Below are positions 9,685 to 20,350 of a stretch of DNA of 64,000 nt, one piece after another (the stretch's first letter is position 1; each line of letters opens with the position of its first letter). Made by a program: the position numbers and the translations under genes. The notes beneath the pieces were generated by a model. The model was not told the DNA's origin. It did no database searches and was given only the letters and a program-made list of their open reading frames with translations. Source of the DNA: Marinobacter alexandrii (GTDB taxonomy: Bacteria > Pseudomonadota > Gammaproteobacteria > Pseudomonadales > Oleiphilaceae); contig NZ_SWKM01000016.1 of the NCBI RefSeq assembly GCF_005871205.1, positions 1 to 64,000 of the forward strand, read 5' to 3'.

Positions 9685-11007
9685 ATGGCCAAGACAGCAT
9701 CATTGCCTGCGGGCGCGGGTAAGGGACTGGCAGAGCTGCGATCGCGGCTCTGGTTTGTCTTCCTGGCATTGTTGGTGTACCGGATCGGTGCCCATATTCC
9801 GGTGCCGGGGATCAACCCCGACCGTTTGGCGGCACTGTTTGAACAGAATCAGGGCACAATCCTGAGCATGTTCAACATGTTTTCTGGTGGTGCGCTTGAG
9901 CGCATGAGTATCTTCGCTCTCGGTATCATGCCGTACATCTCGGCTTCGATTATCATGCAGCTCATGACTGCGGTTAGCCCGCAGCTTGAGCAGCTGAAGA
10001 AAGAAGGTGAGGCTGGTCGTCGCAAGATCAGTCAATACACGCGGTATGGTACGGTTATCCTCGCCCTGGTTCAGGGCGCTGGTATTTCTGTCGGTCTGGC
10101 ATCACAAGGCGTGACCTTTAACGACAGCTTCAGCTTCCACTTTGTGGCAGTTGTTTCCTTCGTGAGTGGTGCAGTCTTCATGATGTGGCTGGGTGAGCAG
10201 ATCACTGAGCGCGGCGTTGGCAACGGGATTTCCCTGCTGATTTTCGCGGGCATTGTGGCCGGCTTGCCTGGCGCCATTGGTCAGACTCTTGAGCAAGCCA
10301 GAAATGGCGAGATGAGTCTCCTGGTGGTACTGGGAATTGGTGTCCTCGCGGTAGCCGTCATCGGCTTCGTGGTGTTCATGGAGCGTGGTCAGCGTCGTCT
10401 GACCATCAACTACGCCAAGCGTCAGCAGGGTCGCCGTGTGTTTGCACAGCAATCCAGCCATCTGCCACTTAAGGTGAACATGGCCGGGGTTATTCCGCCG
10501 ATCTTTGCTTCATCCATTCTGCTGTTCCCGGCGTCGATCGGGCAGTGGTTTGGCCAGGGCGAGGGCATGGAGTGGCTCAGCGATGTTTCTCAGGCATTGG
10601 CGCCCAGCCAGCCGTTGTATATCATCCTGTTCGCAGCAGCAGTTGTGTTCTTCTGCTTCTTCTACACAGCGTTGATGTACAATCCGAAAGAAGTTGCGGA
10701 TAACCTCAAGCGCTCTGGAGCGTTTATTCCGGGCATTCGTCCGGGCGATCAGACAGCCAAGTACATCGATGGTGTGCTGACTCGCCTAACGCTGTTCGGT
10801 GCAATGTACATTGCAGCAGTGTCCCTGTTCCCACAGTTTCTGATGGTGGCCGGGAATGTACCGTTCTATCTGGGCGGCACCTCACTGCTGATTGTGGTAG
10901 TCGTGGTGATGGATTTCATGGCGCAGGTACAGTCACACCTGATGTCTCATCAGTATGAATCGCTGATGAAGAAGTCCAATCTCAAGGGCTATGGTCGGAA
11001 CGGCTAA
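9685..11007 (+). CDS. secY: Protein translocase subunit SecY
   Basis: The protein is 440 residues with about ten hydrophobic membrane segments. It has the N-terminal signature [16 protein letters not shown] stretch ([14 protein letters not shown]) and the cytosolic loop [15 protein letters not shown] before TM7. SecY forms the protein-conducting channel with SecE and SecG and receives substrates from SecA or ribosomes. Its place inside the spc operon, between rplO and rpmJ, is conserved. Confidence 0.98.
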   Translation: MAKTASLPAGAGKGLAELRSRLWFVFLALLVYRIGAHIPVPGINPDRLAALFEQNQGTILSMFNMFSGGALERMSIFALGIMPYISASIIMQLMTAVSPQLEQLKKEGEAGRRKISQYTRYGTVILALVQGAGISVGLASQGVTFNDSFSFHFVAVVSFVSGAVFMMWLGEQITERGVGNGISLLIFAGIVAGLPGAIGQTLEQARNGEMSLLVVLGIGVLAVAVIGFVVFMERGQRRLTINYAKRQQGRRVFAQQSSHLPLKVNMAGVIPPIFASSILLFPASIGQWFGQGEGMEWLSDVSQALAPSQPLYIILFAAAVVFFCFFYTALMYNPKEVADNLKRSGAFIPGIRPGDQTAKYIDGVLTRLTLFGAMYIAAVSLFPQFLMVAGNVPFYLGGTSLLIVVVVVMDFMAQVQSHLMSHQYESLMKKSNLKGYGRNG

Positions 11008-11036
11008 GCTGTTCCCCTTGAAAACTGGAGTCGACA

Positions 11037-11150
11037 ATGAAAGTACGCGCTTCGGTAAAGAAAATTTGCCGTAACTGCAAAGTAATTCGTCGCAATGGCT
11101 CAGTACGAGTCATTTGCTCGGAGCCTCGCCACAAGCAGCGTCAGGGTTAA
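11037..11150 (+). CDS. rpmJ: 50S ribosomal protein L36 (zinc-binding form)
   Basis: A 37-codon gene starts at the ATG at 11037 and ends with TAA at 11150, preceded by CTGGAG. The translation begins [19 protein letters not shown] and contains CxxC (residues 11 and 14), a later Cys (27) and a His (32), the zinc ribbon of C+ type L36. L36 is the smallest 50S protein. Zinc-free paralogues are often zinc-regulated elsewhere in genomes. None is visible here. Confidence 0.96.
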   Translation: MKVRASVKKICRNCKVIRRNGSVRVICSEPRHKQRQG

Positions 11151-11199
11151 TCCTTCGGGACAAAACCTGATAACGCAAAGGGGTTCGGAATACTGGCGC

Positions 11200-11229
11200 T
11201 TGACTTCGACAGGAGTCAGGCGCTATTAT
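11200..11229 (+). promoter_or_regulatory. Sigma70-type promoter of the alpha operon with internal dyad
   Basis: TTGACT (11200-11205) and TATTAT (11224-11229) are separated by 18 bases, about 60 bases before rpsM. The -35 and spacer lie inside an imperfect inverted repeat (GCGCTTGACT / AGTCAGGCGC, 11197-11223) that could bind a regulator or fold in read-through RNA from secY-rpmJ. Confidence 0.7.
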
Positions 11230-11290
11230 TTCGCGCCCTTTTTGTGGCGGAAAATTCACACAGCAAAGCTTTGAACGCGGAGTAATTTGG

Positions 11291-11647
11291 ATGGCACGTA
11301 TAGCCGGTGTCAATATACCCGATAACAAACATGCTGTTATCTCGCTGACATACATCTTTGGTGTTGGCAAGACAACAGCCCAGAAGCTTTGCGATGCAAC
11401 CGGCGTTAAGCCGGACGTCAAGGTCAAAGACCTAAGCGACGAGCAGCTTGAATCACTTCGTACCGAAGTGGGCAAGGTGTCTGTCGAAGGCGATCTGCGT
11501 CGTGAAGTACAGATGAACATCAAGCGTTTGAAGGATCTCGGATGTCACCGTGGTCTGCGTCATCGTCATGGCCTTCCGGTCCGTGGCCAGCGCACCAAGA
11601 CCAACGCTCGCACCCGTAAAGGTCCACGCAAACCTATTCGTAAGTAA
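11291..11647 (+). CDS. rpsM: 30S ribosomal protein S13
   Basis: The protein is 118 residues starting [22 protein letters not shown] with the motif [28 protein letters not shown]13 forms intersubunit bridges and touches the P-site tRNA. It is the first gene of the alpha operon. The RBS GGAG lies in CGCGGAGTAATTTGG. Confidence 0.98.
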   Translation: MARIAGVNIPDNKHAVISLTYIFGVGKTTAQKLCDATGVKPDVKVKDLSDEQLESLRTEVGKVSVEGDLRREVQMNIKRLKDLGCHRGLRHRHGLPVRGQRTKTNARTRKGPRKPIRK

Positions 11648-11660
11648 CAGGTAGGCAAAC

Positions 11661-12050
11661 ATGGCAAAGCCAGGTACACGTACCCGTAAAAAGGTGAAAA
11701 AGACGGTTGTTGATGGCGTCGCGCACATTCACGCGTCCTTCAACAACACTATCGTGACCATTTCTGACCGTCAGGGCAACGTCCTGTCCTGGGCTACCTC
11801 TGGTGGTTCCGGTTTCCGTGGGTCACGCAAGAGTACACCTTTTGCTGCGCAGGTAGCAGCTGAAAGAGCCGGTAACGCGGCTGCTGAATACGGCCTTAAA
11901 AACCTGGACGTAGAGGTTAAGGGTCCTGGGCCCGGACGTGAATCTGCAGTTCGTGCGCTGAACGCGTGCGGCTACAAGATCACTAACATCACTGATGTGA
12001 CGCCGATTCCCCATAACGGTTGTCGTCCGCCCAAAAAGCGCCGCGTCTAA
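11661..12050 (+). CDS. rpsK: 30S ribosomal protein S11
   Basis: The protein is 129 residues with [24 protein letters not shown] and the C-terminus [15 protein letters not shown], the site of isoaspartate modification in Escherichia coli. S11 lies on the platform near the mRNA exit. The gene follows rpsM by 13 bases. Confidence 0.98.
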   Translation: MAKPGTRTRKKVKKTVVDGVAHIHASFNNTIVTISDRQGNVLSWATSGGSGFRGSRKSTPFAAQVAAERAGNAAAEYGLKNLDVEVKGPGPGRESAVRALNACGYKITNITDVTPIPHNGCRPPKKRRV

Positions 12051-12068
12051 CACAGGAGACAGTGAATT

Positions 12069-12689
12069 ATGGCTCGTTACATAGGCCCGAAGTGCAAGCT
12101 GTCTCGTCGTGAAGGGACAGATCTTTTTCTAAAGAGCGGTGTTCGCGCGCTCGATTCCAAGTGCAACATCGAGACTCCGCCGGGTATGCACGGCGCGCGT
12201 CGCGGTCGTCTGTCCGAGTACGGCGTTCAGCTTCGTGAAAAACAGAAAGTTCGTCGTATCTACGGCGTACTCGAGAAGCAGTTCCGTAATTACTACAAAG
12301 AGGCAGCCCGAATCAAAGGTGCAACCGGTGAAAACCTGCTGCAGCTTCTGGAAGGCCGTCTGGATAACGTTGTATACCGCATGGGCTTTGGTTCTACCCG
12401 TGCTGAATCCCGTCAGCTCGTTTCTCACAAAGCGATCCTGGTGAACGACAAGGTAGTGAACATTGCTTCCTACCAGGTCAAGCCGGGCGACGTTGTGAGC
12501 GTGCGTGAAAAGGCCAAGAACCAGCTTCGCGTAAAAGGCGCGCTGGATCTGTCTGCAAGCCGTGCACCGGTGAGCTGGGTAGAGGTCGACGCCAACAAGA
12601 TGTCCGGCGTTTACAAGTCAGTACCTGAGCGTACTGAACTGCCGGCCGACATCAACGAGAACCTCATCGTCGAGCTTTACTCTAAGTAA
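12069..12689 (+). CDS. rpsD: 30S ribosomal protein S4
   Basis: The protein is 206 residues starting [20 protein letters not shown], with an S4 RNA-binding fold in the centre ([25 protein letters not shown]). S4 nucleates 30S assembly. In Escherichia coli it represses the alpha operon by binding a leader pseudoknot. The short leader before rpsM here was not recognised as that pseudoknot. Confidence 0.98.
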   Translation: MARYIGPKCKLSRREGTDLFLKSGVRALDSKCNIETPPGMHGARRGRLSEYGVQLREKQKVRRIYGVLEKQFRNYYKEAARIKGATGENLLQLLEGRLDNVVYRMGFGSTRAESRQLVSHKAILVNDKVVNIASYQVKPGDVVSVREKAKNQLRVKGALDLSASRAPVSWVEVDANKMSGVYKSVPERTELPADINENLIVELYSK

Positions 12690-12724
12690 AGCCCAGTTAG
12701 CAACGATAGCAGATAGGGGCGTCT

Positions 12725-13729
12725 ATGCAGCGTTCAGTACATGAGTTATTGACACCTCGTACCATTGACGTGAAAGAATCCGGCGCCACGCGTGCCAAGG
12801 TGACGCTCGAGCCTCTGGAAAGAGGCTTTGGGCACACTCTGGGCAGCGCGCTGCGCCGCATTCTCTTGTCCTCGATGCCGGGCTGCGCTGTAACTGAAGC
12901 GCAGATCGATGGCGTCTTGCACGAGTACAGCGCCATTGAGGGTGTCCAGGAAGACGTCATCGAGATTCTTCTGAATCTCAAGGGCGTCGCCGTGAAAATG
13001 AACGGTCGGGATGATGCTGAGCTCACGCTCAGCAAGAAAGGCCCGGGCGTTGTCACCGCCGGTGATATCAAGCTCGACCATGATGTTGAGATCGCCAACC
13101 CGGAGCACGTGATCTGTCACCTGAGTGAAAATGGTGAAGTGAACATGCGTCTCCGCGTTAATCGCGGTCGCGGCTATGAGCCGGCAGACCAGCGTGGTCT
13201 CGACGAGGACGAAACTCGCGCCATTGGACGCCTGCAGCTGGATGCAACTTTCAGCCCGGTTCGTCGTGTGGCTTACTCCGTGGAAAGTGCACGGGTAGAG
13301 CAACGGACTGATCTGGACAAGCTGGTGATTGATCTGGAGACCAATGGGACGATCGATCCGGAAGAAGCAATTCGCCGGGCCGCGACCATCCTCCAGCAGC
13401 AACTGGCGGTATTTGTCGATTTCGATCATGAAAAAGAGCCAGAGCGCGTAGAGGAAGAGGAAGAAATTGATCCGATCCTGTTGCGTCCGGTTGATGATCT
13501 GGAATTGACAGTGCGTTCAGCTAACTGCTTGAAGGCTGAGAATATTTACTACATCGGCGATCTGATCCAGCGCACTGAAGTTGAGCTGCTGAAGACGCCT
13601 AACCTTGGTAAAAAGTCGCTGACCGAGATCAAGGACGTTTTGGCGTCTCGTGGTCTTTCATTGGGCATGCGTCTTGATAACTGGCCGCCGGCTAGCCTTC
13701 GTGGCGACGACCGGGTGTTGGGCGGTTAA
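12725..13729 (+). CDS. rpoA: DNA-directed RNA polymerase subunit alpha
   Basis: The protein is 334 residues. The N-terminal domain (about 1-235) carries the dimerisation and beta/beta' assembly region ([20 protein letters not shown]). After an acidic linker ([13 protein letters not shown]) the C-terminal domain (about 250-325) shows [19 protein letters not shown] and [16 protein letters not shown], including the arginine that binds UP-element DNA. The neighbours rpsD and rplQ are canonical. Confidence 0.99.
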   Translation: MQRSVHELLTPRTIDVKESGATRAKVTLEPLERGFGHTLGSALRRILLSSMPGCAVTEAQIDGVLHEYSAIEGVQEDVIEILLNLKGVAVKMNGRDDAELTLSKKGPGVVTAGDIKLDHDVEIANPEHVICHLSENGEVNMRLRVNRGRGYEPADQRGLDEDETRAIGRLQLDATFSPVRRVAYSVESARVEQRTDLDKLVIDLETNGTIDPEEAIRRAATILQQQLAVFVDFDHEKEPERVEEEEEIDPILLRPVDDLELTVRSANCLKAENIYYIGDLIQRTEVELLKTPNLGKKSLTEIKDVLASRGLSLGMRLDNWPPASLRGDDRVLGG

Positions 13730-13762
13730 TCGCCGATTAGTTTAAGGTAAGGAATAAGAGCA

Positions 13763-14161
13763 ATGCGTCATCGTAAGAGTGGTCGTAAGTTCAGCAGGAC
13801 CAGTGCGCATCGCAAGGCCATGTTCCGTAACATGACTGCGTCACTGGTTGAACACGAGCTGATCAAAACAACGCTGCCGAAAGCCAAAGAGCTTCGTCGA
13901 GTAGCTGAACCTTTGATCACGCTCTCAAAGAATGATTCGGTCGCGAATCGTCGTCTGGCGTTCTCTCGCCTGCGTGACGATGCAGCGGTTGCCAAGCTGT
14001 TTGACGAGCTTGGTCCCCGTTACAACGAGCGTCCGGGTGGTTACCTTCGTATCCTGAAGTGCGGTTTCCGTGCTGGCGACAATGCCCCTATGGCATTCGT
14101 AGAGCTGGTTGGTCGTCCGCTGGATATCGAAGCGGAAGAAGTGGACGAAGGCGAGGAGTAA
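13763..14161 (+). CDS. rplQ: 50S ribosomal protein L17
   Basis: The protein is 132 residues starting [23 protein letters not shown], the L17 signature, and ends in an acidic tail. L17 lies near the tunnel exit. It is the last gene of the ribosomal run and is followed by a strong terminator. Confidence 0.98.
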   Translation: MRHRKSGRKFSRTSAHRKAMFRNMTASLVEHELIKTTLPKAKELRRVAEPLITLSKNDSVANRRLAFSRLRDDAAVAKLFDELGPRYNERPGGYLRILKCGFRAGDNAPMAFVELVGRPLDIEAEEVDEGEE

Positions 14162-14181
14162 GTTCCTCGGCTTTGGCCAAT

Positions 14182-14217
14182 AAAAAACCGGGTTCCGAAA
14201 GGTTCCCGGTTTTTTTG
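14182..14217. terminator. Bidirectional terminator between rplQ and uvrA
   Basis: A run of six A residues, a GC-rich inverted repeat (AACCGGG / CCCGGTT) and a run of seven T residues follow rplQ. The symmetrical A and T runs allow it to serve uvrA on the opposite strand too. Confidence 0.88.
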
Positions 14218-14253
14218 TGCCTGAATGATGGGCGGGGTAGACCCGCCCGCCGA

Positions 14254-17076
14254 TTATCGGCTCAACATCGACTTCAGGTACTTGCCGGTGTGCGAGGCCG
14301 TGTTGTTCGCCACGGCTTCCGGTGTGCCTTCTGCGATGATCTGGCCGCCGCCTGAACCGCCCTCTGGTCCCAGGTCGATTATCCAGTCCGCCGTCTTGAT
14401 CACATCCAGGTTGTGCTCGATCACCACGATGGTGTTGCCGTGGTCGCGCAGCCGCTCGAGTACATGCAGCAATTGCTGGATGTCATAGAAGTGCAGGCCA
14501 GTGGTCGGCTCGTCCAGGATGTACAGGGTCTTGCCGGTGTCCCGCTTGGACAGCTCTTTCGCGAGCTTGACCCGCTGGGCTTCGCCACCTGAGAGAGTGA
14601 CAGCACTTTGACCCAGGCGGATGTAGGAGAGACCGACATCCATCAGGGTCTGGAGTTTGCGGGCAAGAAACGGCACGGCGTCAAAGAATACCCGGCCCTC
14701 TTCAACGGTCATTTCCAGTACTTCATGAATGTTCTTGCCCTTGTACCGAACCTCCAAGGTTTCCCGGTTATAGCGCTTGCCTTTACAGACATCGCAGGGC
14801 ACATACACGTCCGGCAGGAAGTGCATTTCCACCTTGATGACGCCGTCGCCCTGGCAGGCCTCACAGCGACCACCTTTTACGTTGAACGAGAAGCGGCCCG
14901 GTTTATAGCCCCGCGAGCGGGCTTCTTGTGTGCCGGCGAACAGTTCGCGAATTGGGGTGAACAGACCGGTGTAAGTCGCAGGGTTGGAGCGCGGTGTGCG
15001 GCCGATGGGGCTTTGGTCAATGTCGATGACCTTGTCCAGGTGGTCCAGCCCCTTGAGTGACTGGTAAGGGGCGTGGCTGAGGCTTGTGGCCTTATTCAGT
15101 TTGGCGGCCGAGACTGGATACAGGGTGCTGTTGATCAGTGTCGACTTACCGGAGCCCGATACGCCAGTGACGCAGGTCATGATGCCCAGGGGCAGGTTTA
15201 AGGTGACGTCCTGCAGGTTGTTGCCAGTGGCTCCGGTCAGGGTCAGCGATTTGCCGTTGCCTGTATTCCGGGTCTTGGGCACTGCAATCTCGCGGGTGCC
15301 ATTCAAGTATTGTCCGGTCAGAGAATCGGGATGGTCGAGAATCTGTTGGGGTGTGCCCTGGGCAATGACTTTGCCTCCGTGGATGCCGGCACCTGGGCCG
15401 ATATCAATGACGTGATCCGCCGCCCGAATAGCATCCTCGTCGTGCTCGACCACGATCACCGTGTTGCCGAGATCCCGCAGGTGGGTCAGGGTGGCCAGCA
15501 GCCGGTCATTGTCCCGCTGATGCAGGCCGATAGAGGGTTCGTCCAGAATGTACATGACGCCTACCAGGCCGGCACCGATCTGGCTGGCCAGCCGGATCCG
15601 CTGCGCCTCGCCGCCCGAGAGCGTATCGGCGCTGCGCTCCAGGGTCAGATATTCCAGGCCAACGTTGACCAGGAACTGTAGGCGCTGGCGCACTTCCTTC
15701 AGGATTTTTTCCGCTATCTCACCCTTGCGACCTGGCAGCGCCAGGTGTTCAAAGTAATGGTGGGCCTCACCGACCGGCAGCCGGGTGACCTCGGGCAGGT
15801 TCCGTTTTTCGATAAACACGTGCCGGGCACTGCGACGCAGTCGTGAACCATGGCAGGCCTTGCAGGGCTGGGTGCTCAGGTTGCGGGCCAGCTCCTCGCG
15901 CATGCTCTGGGACTCGGTCTCCCGGTAGCGGCGTTCAAGGTTGGGGAGGATGCCTTCAAACGGATGTGCCTTCTCCATGATGTGGCCACGGGAGTTGACA
16001 TACCGGAACGGAATGTCCTCCTTGCCCGATCCATTCAGCAGAACGTCCTGGAATTTTTCCGGCAGGTCGATCCAGGGGGTTTCCAGATCGATGTCGTAGT
16101 GGTCTGCAACGCTGCCGAGCATCTGGAAGTAATAAACGGCCCGGCGATCCCAGCCCTTGATAGCGCCGGCAGCCAGAGTGGCTTCCGGGTGCTGAATGAT
16201 CTTCTCCGGATCGAAGAACTGCTTCACGCCCAGGCCGTCACAAGTCGGGCAGGCGCCGGCAGGGTTGTTGAATGAAAAGATCCGCGGCTCGAGTTCGCTG
16301 AGGGAATAGCCGCACTGGGTGCACGCGTACCGAGCCGAAAAGGTGTGTTCTTCACCTTCACCAGTCATGGGCGCCACCAGTGCAATGCCGTCGGCCAGCT
16401 CCAACGTGGTCTCAAAACTTTCTGCCAACCGCTGTTCCAGCCCGGGTTTGACCTTGAACCGATCAACCACCACATCGATCTGGTGTTTGCGCTTCTTGTC
16501 CAGGGCCGGAATGTCGTCGATGTCGTACACGGTTCCGTCGACGCGCAGGCGGATAAAACCCTGGCTCTTCATGGTATCGATGATTTGCTGGTGTTCGCCT
16601 TTGCGATCACGAATCACCGGTGCCAGGATCATCAGCTTGCTGTCTTCCGGCATGGCCAGCACCTGATCAACCATTTGGCTGATGGTCTGGGCTTCCAGTG
16701 GCTGGTCGTGGTCTGGGCATCGGGGTTCACCAGCGCGAGCAAACAGCAGTCGCAGATAATCGTAGATTTCAGTAATGGTGCCGACGGTTGAGCGGGGGTT
16801 GTGGGATGTCGATTTCTGTTCAATGGAAATCGCCGGGGACAAGCCCTCGATGTGGTCAACGTCGGGCTTTTCCATCATCGACAAAAACTGGCGGGCGTAG
16901 GTCGACAGGGATTCCACGTACCGGCGCTGACCCTCGGCGTAGAGGGTGTCGAAGGCCAGGGACGATTTGCCGGAGCCGGACAGGCCGGTGACCACAATCA
17001 GCTTATCCCGAGGCATATCGAGGTCGATATTCTTCAGGTTGTGGGTGCGTGCCCCTTTGATCTGGATGTGGTCCAT
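14254..17076 (-). CDS. uvrA: Excinuclease ABC subunit A
   Basis: The protein is 940 residues, the usual UvrA length. It has two ABC ATPase modules, with Walker A motifs GLSGSGKSS (31-39) and GVSGSGKST in the second half, and LSGGEAQR signatures in both. Zinc-binding cysteine pairs are CTQC/CPTC near residue 253 and CEAC/CDVC near 740. UvrA scans DNA for lesions and loads UvrB in nucleotide excision repair. It is divergent from the yajR-like gene and near ssb. No LexA-type palindrome was found upstream. Confidence 0.99.
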   Translation of the reverse strand: MDHIQIKGARTHNLKNIDLDMPRDKLIVVTGLSGSGKSSLAFDTLYAEGQRRYVESLSTYARQFLSMMEKPDVDHIEGLSPAISIEQKSTSHNPRSTVGTITEIYDYLRLLFARAGEPRCPDHDQPLEAQTISQMVDQVLAMPEDSKLMILAPVIRDRKGEHQQIIDTMKSQGFIRLRVDGTVYDIDDIPALDKKRKHQIDVVVDRFKVKPGLEQRLAESFETTLELADGIALVAPMTGEGEEHTFSARYACTQCGYSLSELEPRIFSFNNPAGACPTCDGLGVKQFFDPEKIIQHPEATLAAGAIKGWDRRAVYYFQMLGSVADHYDIDLETPWIDLPEKFQDVLLNGSGKEDIPFRYVNSRGHIMEKAHPFEGILPNLERRYRETESQSMREELARNLSTQPCKACHGSRLRRSARHVFIEKRNLPEVTRLPVGEAHHYFEHLALPGRKGEIAEKILKEVRQRLQFLVNVGLEYLTLERSADTLSGGEAQRIRLASQIGAGLVGVMYILDEPSIGLHQRDNDRLLATLTHLRDLGNTVIVVEHDEDAIRAADHVIDIGPGAGIHGGKVIAQGTPQQILDHPDSLTGQYLNGTREIAVPKTRNTGNGKSLTLTGATGNNLQDVTLNLPLGIMTCVTGVSGSGKSTLINSTLYPVSAAKLNKATSLSHAPYQSLKGLDHLDKVIDIDQSPIGRTPRSNPATYTGLFTPIRELFAGTQEARSRGYKPGRFSFNVKGGRCEACQGDGVIKVEMHFLPDVYVPCDVCKGKRYNRETLEVRYKGKNIHEVLEMTVEEGRVFFDAVPFLARKLQTLMDVGLSYIRLGQSAVTLSGGEAQRVKLAKELSKRDTGKTLYILDEPTTGLHFYDIQQLLHVLERLRDHGNTIVVIEHNLDVIKTADWIIDLGPEGGSGGGQIIAEGTPEAVANNTASHTGKYLKSMLSR

Positions 17077-17102
17077 AGTACCTCGCTCAAATAAAAACGA
17101 AA

Positions 17103-17108
17103 ATTATA
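17103..17108 (-). promoter_or_regulatory. Candidate -10 box of uvrA
   Basis: TATAAT reads on the minus strand 27 bases upstream of the uvrA ATG. No good -35 box is visible at the expected distance, so the call is tentative. Confidence 0.35.
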
Positions 17109-17261
17109 CCGCGTTCGAGAGGCTGCGGCGAAGAAACCGGGTGTTTAGCCACCCGGGTGGCTGTGCCGCGATTGGCTGCCTTCTGATACAATGCGCGGCC
17201 TGCGGAGGTCTGCCGCTTTTGCGCCCGTCTGCTTTTCAACCCCAGCTGAGGTAGTGCTGCA

Positions 17262-18632
17262 ATGAACGCGCTGGAAAAACGATCGGTTTCAGCCCTGGCG
17301 TCTGTGTATGCAATGCGGATGCTCGGCCTGTTTATGGTCATGCCTGTGTTCATGTTGCTGGGTAATGATCTGGATGGCGCGACCCCTGCACTGCTGGGTT
17401 TTGCCATTGGCGCCTATGGCCTGAGCCAGGCACTGCTGCAGATTCCGTTCGGCATGCTGTCCGATCGGGTTGGTCGCAAGCGGATGATCTACATCGGTCT
17501 GGTCCTGTTCGCCGCCGGAAGTCTGCTGGCCGCTTCCGCTGACTCCATATACGTTGTGATCGCTGGTCGGATTCTTCAAGGCGCCGGAGCGATTGCCAGT
17601 GTGCTGATGGCGCTGCTGAGTGACCTTACCCGGGAAGAAGAGCGAACCAAGGCGATGGCGACGGTCGGGATTTCGATCGGTTTGTCGTTCTCGGTGTCGC
17701 TGGTCCTGGGGCCGTTGATCGGCTCGGTCTGGGGGCTGTCGGGCATTTTCTACATTACCGCTGCACTCGCGGCTATCGCTTTGGTGGTGGTCCATCGGGT
17801 GGTGCCGACGCCGCATCAGCATCGAATCAGTGCCGATACCCATCCGGCCCGGGAGATGCTGGGTAAGGTGCTGTCAGATCGCCGTCTGCTGCGTCTTGAT
17901 TTTGGGATCTTCGCGCTTCATCTGGTGCTGACAGCTCTGTTTCTGGCATTTCCCTTAATTCTTCAGGACGGTTTGGGGCTGGCCAGTAGTTCCCACTGGT
18001 GGTTCTACCTAAGTGTCATGGTGACGTCATTCTTCGCGATGGTGCCGTTCATCATCATTGGTGAAAAGAAACGCAAGATGAAGCCCGTGCTTTGCGGTGC
18101 CATCGCCTTACTGATGCTGGCGACCGCGGGTCTGGCCAGTGTCGCGGTGGGTTTGTTGGCGGCGTGGGGCTTGCTGTTTTTCTTCTTCATGGCGTTCAAC
18201 CTGCTGGAGGCAAGTCTGCCGTCGCTGATTAGCAAGGAGTCGCCGGCGGCCAGCAAGGGCACCGCGATGGGGGTCTATTCCACCTCTCAGTTTATGGGCG
18301 CCTTTCTAGGCGGGGCCCTGGGCGGCGTGCTGTTGGAGCAGTTTGGTCTCACCGGCGTGCTCTGGTTTATGGTCGCAGTTCTGGGCACCTGGTTCCTGGT
18401 TGCCTTGACCATGCCATCGCCGGGATACACCTCCAGTTTCGTGTTACAGTTGCAGCAGGCTGTAGCTGGTGAGTATGACGAAATCGACGACAGCCTGCGC
18501 CGGCTTCCCGGTGTCCAGGATGTGGTCATTGTTGAAGGTGCTGCAACCGCCTACCTTAAGGTGGATCGACGGCACTTTGATGAAGCGTTACTGGCGGACT
18601 TTTCTTTTGTCCGGCACGGTAGCAAATCTTGA
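17262..18632 (+). CDS. YajR-like MFS transporter with C-terminal YAM-type domain
   Basis: The 456-residue protein has twelve predicted membrane segments of the major facilitator superfamily, and motif A in the loop after TM2 (GMLSDRVGRKRM). After the last segment, residues from about 392 to 456 form a small soluble domain (SLRRLPGVQDVVIVEG...AYLKVDRRHFDEALL). It matches in length and pattern the ferredoxin-like YAM domain of Escherichia coli YajR, which has almost the same total length. It is probably a proton-driven exporter. The substrate is unknown. It sits 58 bases upstream of ssb. Confidence 0.85.
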   Translation: MNALEKRSVSALASVYAMRMLGLFMVMPVFMLLGNDLDGATPALLGFAIGAYGLSQALLQIPFGMLSDRVGRKRMIYIGLVLFAAGSLLAASADSIYVVIAGRILQGAGAIASVLMALLSDLTREEERTKAMATVGISIGLSFSVSLVLGPLIGSVWGLSGIFYITAALAAIALVVVHRVVPTPHQHRISADTHPAREMLGKVLSDRRLLRLDFGIFALHLVLTALFLAFPLILQDGLGLASSSHWWFYLSVMVTSFFAMVPFIIIGEKKRKMKPVLCGAIALLMLATAGLASVAVGLLAAWGLLFFFFMAFNLLEASLPSLISKESPAASKGTAMGVYSTSQFMGAFLGGALGGVLLEQFGLTGVLWFMVAVLGTWFLVALTMPSPGYTSSFVLQLQQAVAGEYDEIDDSLRRLPGVQDVVIVEGAATAYLKVDRRHFDEALLADFSFVRHGSKS

Positions 18633-18690
18633 AATTTGGAGACCTGCAAGGAGCGCGGGTCGTCCCTGAAAACAGAGTCAGGAGCGGAAC

Positions 18691-19218
18691 ATGGCACGAG
18701 GCGTAAACAAAGTCATTCTTATCGGGAACCTTGGTCAGGATCCTGATACCCGTTATACCCCGAACGGCAATGCGGTGGTCAACCTGAACCTTGCCACTGA
18801 CGAGAGCTACAAGGATCGTCAGACCGGACAAATGGTGCCAAAAACCGAGTGGCACCGTATTGTGCTGTTCGGAAAAGTGGCGGAAGTGGCGGGTCAGTAC
18901 CTGCGCAAGGGTTCCAAGGTCTATATTGAAGGCAAGCTGCAAACCCGCAAGTGGCAGAACAAGGAAGGCCAGGATGTTTACACCACAGAAGTGGTGGTGG
19001 ACATCAATGGCCAGATGCAGATGCTGGACAGCCGCGGTGAAGGCGGCATGAACCAGGGTGCGCCCGCGGGACGCCCGCAGCAGTCCAATTACAACGCACC
19101 GGCGCAGCAGCAGAACAACAATCCGCCGCCACAGCAGCAGTCGGGTGGCTACAACCAGCCCTCTCAGGGAAGCATGCCTGAGCCGGTGGATGACTTTGAT
19201 GATGACATCCCGTTTTAA
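18691..19218 (+). CDS. ssb: Single-stranded DNA-binding protein
   Basis: The protein is 175 residues. The OB fold fills about 1-110 ([19 protein letters not shown], with conserved GxVxKxTEW-like [13 protein letters not shown]). A glutamine/proline/glycine-rich disordered linker follows, and the acidic tip DDFDDDIPF recruits repair and replication partners. SSB protects single-stranded DNA during replication and repair. An AGGAG site precedes the ATG. A terminator follows. Confidence 0.99.
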   Translation: MARGVNKVILIGNLGQDPDTRYTPNGNAVVNLNLATDESYKDRQTGQMVPKTEWHRIVLFGKVAEVAGQYLRKGSKVYIEGKLQTRKWQNKEGQDVYTTEVVVDINGQMQMLDSRGEGGMNQGAPAGRPQQSNYNAPAQQQNNNPPPQQQSGGYNQPSQGSMPEPVDDFDDDIPF

Positions 19219-19230
19219 GAAGGGTTGTCC

Positions 19231-19256
19231 AGGCCTCCGTTTACGGAGGCCTTTTT
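19231..19256 (+). terminator. Rho-independent terminator of ssb
   Basis: The inverted repeat AGGCCTCCGT / ACGGAGGCCT with a two-base loop is followed by TTTTT. Confidence 0.9.
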
Positions 19257-19417
19257 GTTACAGAGGTGCAAAAACACGTGAAATTGTCCGATAAACGTGG
19301 AGTTAGGTTCAATTTCTAATTTATGATGTCATTTAATGTAACGAGCAGTGCTTTTACTCTCAGAAAAATAATAAATTAGGGTCGGCGTGTGGCCCAGCAT
19401 CTACCTGAAAGACCTTC

Positions 19418-20350
19418 ATGATAAAACGCTCCATTCTTAAGAAGATCACCGATAAATTCAGTGGCACCAACGACCACCTGCGCGTAAGTCTTGAAATTCG
19501 ACCTGACGGCATAGCCTGGGCTGAAGCTTCCGGAACTGCTGTGCCAGGGTTTGGTTTCGAAGATTGTCGGCCAGCAAAGCGTGCCCAGGTATTACAGGAT
19601 CTGGTTGGTAAGCGCGGTTGGACCGGGACGATCACCACCCTGGTGTTGCCGTTGGACCAGTATCAGGTGTTCCAGATGGATCGTCCGGATGGCATCGACG
19701 AATCCGAACTGGGTGATGCCCTGCGATGGAAACTGAAGGACCTTCTGGACTTCAGTCCGACCGACGCGGTCTCCGATATTTTTCCTTTCCCCGAAGACGC
19801 CTCCCGTGGCCGTGGCGAATTGGTCAATGTGGTTGCCGCGCGAAAGTCCCTGGTCAGCGAACTGGTTGCCCTGGTGAATGACTCTGGCTTGAAGCTGGAA
19901 TGCGTGGATATTGCCGAGCTTGCGCTGCGCAATCTGGTCAGCCGGCTGGACAACAATCAGCGCGGCGCTGCACTGGTGCACCTGCGGGAAAGTTATGGCC
20001 AGATGGTGGTGTGCCGTGAAGACACCCTGTACTTGTCCCGTCGTCTGGATGTCGCAGCAGAAGACCTGCGCGACGCCGGCCGCCAGGAAAACGCGGTGCA
20101 GTCGCTGGCGCTGGAAATGCAGCGGTCACTGGACTATTACGAAAGTCAGCTGGGGCAAGTGCCACCGGCAATGATCAGGCTGGTGGCCCAGGACAATGCG
20201 TTGCCCCTGGCGTCCATGGTGTCTTCTTATGTCGCGGCTGGGGTCGAAATGCTCGACTGGGCAGCACTGGGGGTCGATCAGCCCGTTGATGGTCGCTGCC
20301 TCCCTGCCTGGAGTGCCAGTCTCTCGAAACAATCGGGGGAGCTGTCATGA
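19418..20350 (+). CDS. mshI: MSHA biogenesis protein MshI (PilM-like)
   Basis: The protein is 310 residues, lacks a signal peptide and has an actin/PilM-like cytoplasmic fold pattern (SLEIRPDGIAWAEASG at the N-terminus; LALEMQRSLDYYESQL later). In type IV pili PilM couples the assembly ATPase to the inner-membrane PilN/PilO pair. It opens the msh locus, downstream of a 160-base AT-rich region. The start lacks a strong Shine-Dalgarno sequence. It overlaps the next gene by four bases. Confidence 0.88.
   Translation: MIKRSILKKITDKFSGTNDHLRVSLEIRPDGIAWAEASGTAVPGFGFEDCRPAKRAQVLQDLVGKRGWTGTITTLVLPLDQYQVFQMDRPDGIDESELGDALRWKLKDLLDFSPTDAVSDIFPFPEDASRGRGELVNVVAARKSLVSELVALVNDSGLKLECVDIAELALRNLVSRLDNNQRGAALVHLRESYGQMVVCREDTLYLSRRLDVAAEDLRDAGRQENAVQSLALEMQRSLDYYESQLGQVPPAMIRLVAQDNALPLASMVSSYVAAGVEMLDWAALGVDQPVDGRCLPAWSASLSKQSGELS

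Noticed and set aside
17077..17261. Possible LexA box in front of uvrA
   Set aside because: No CTGT-N8-ACAG palindrome is present in the divergent region.
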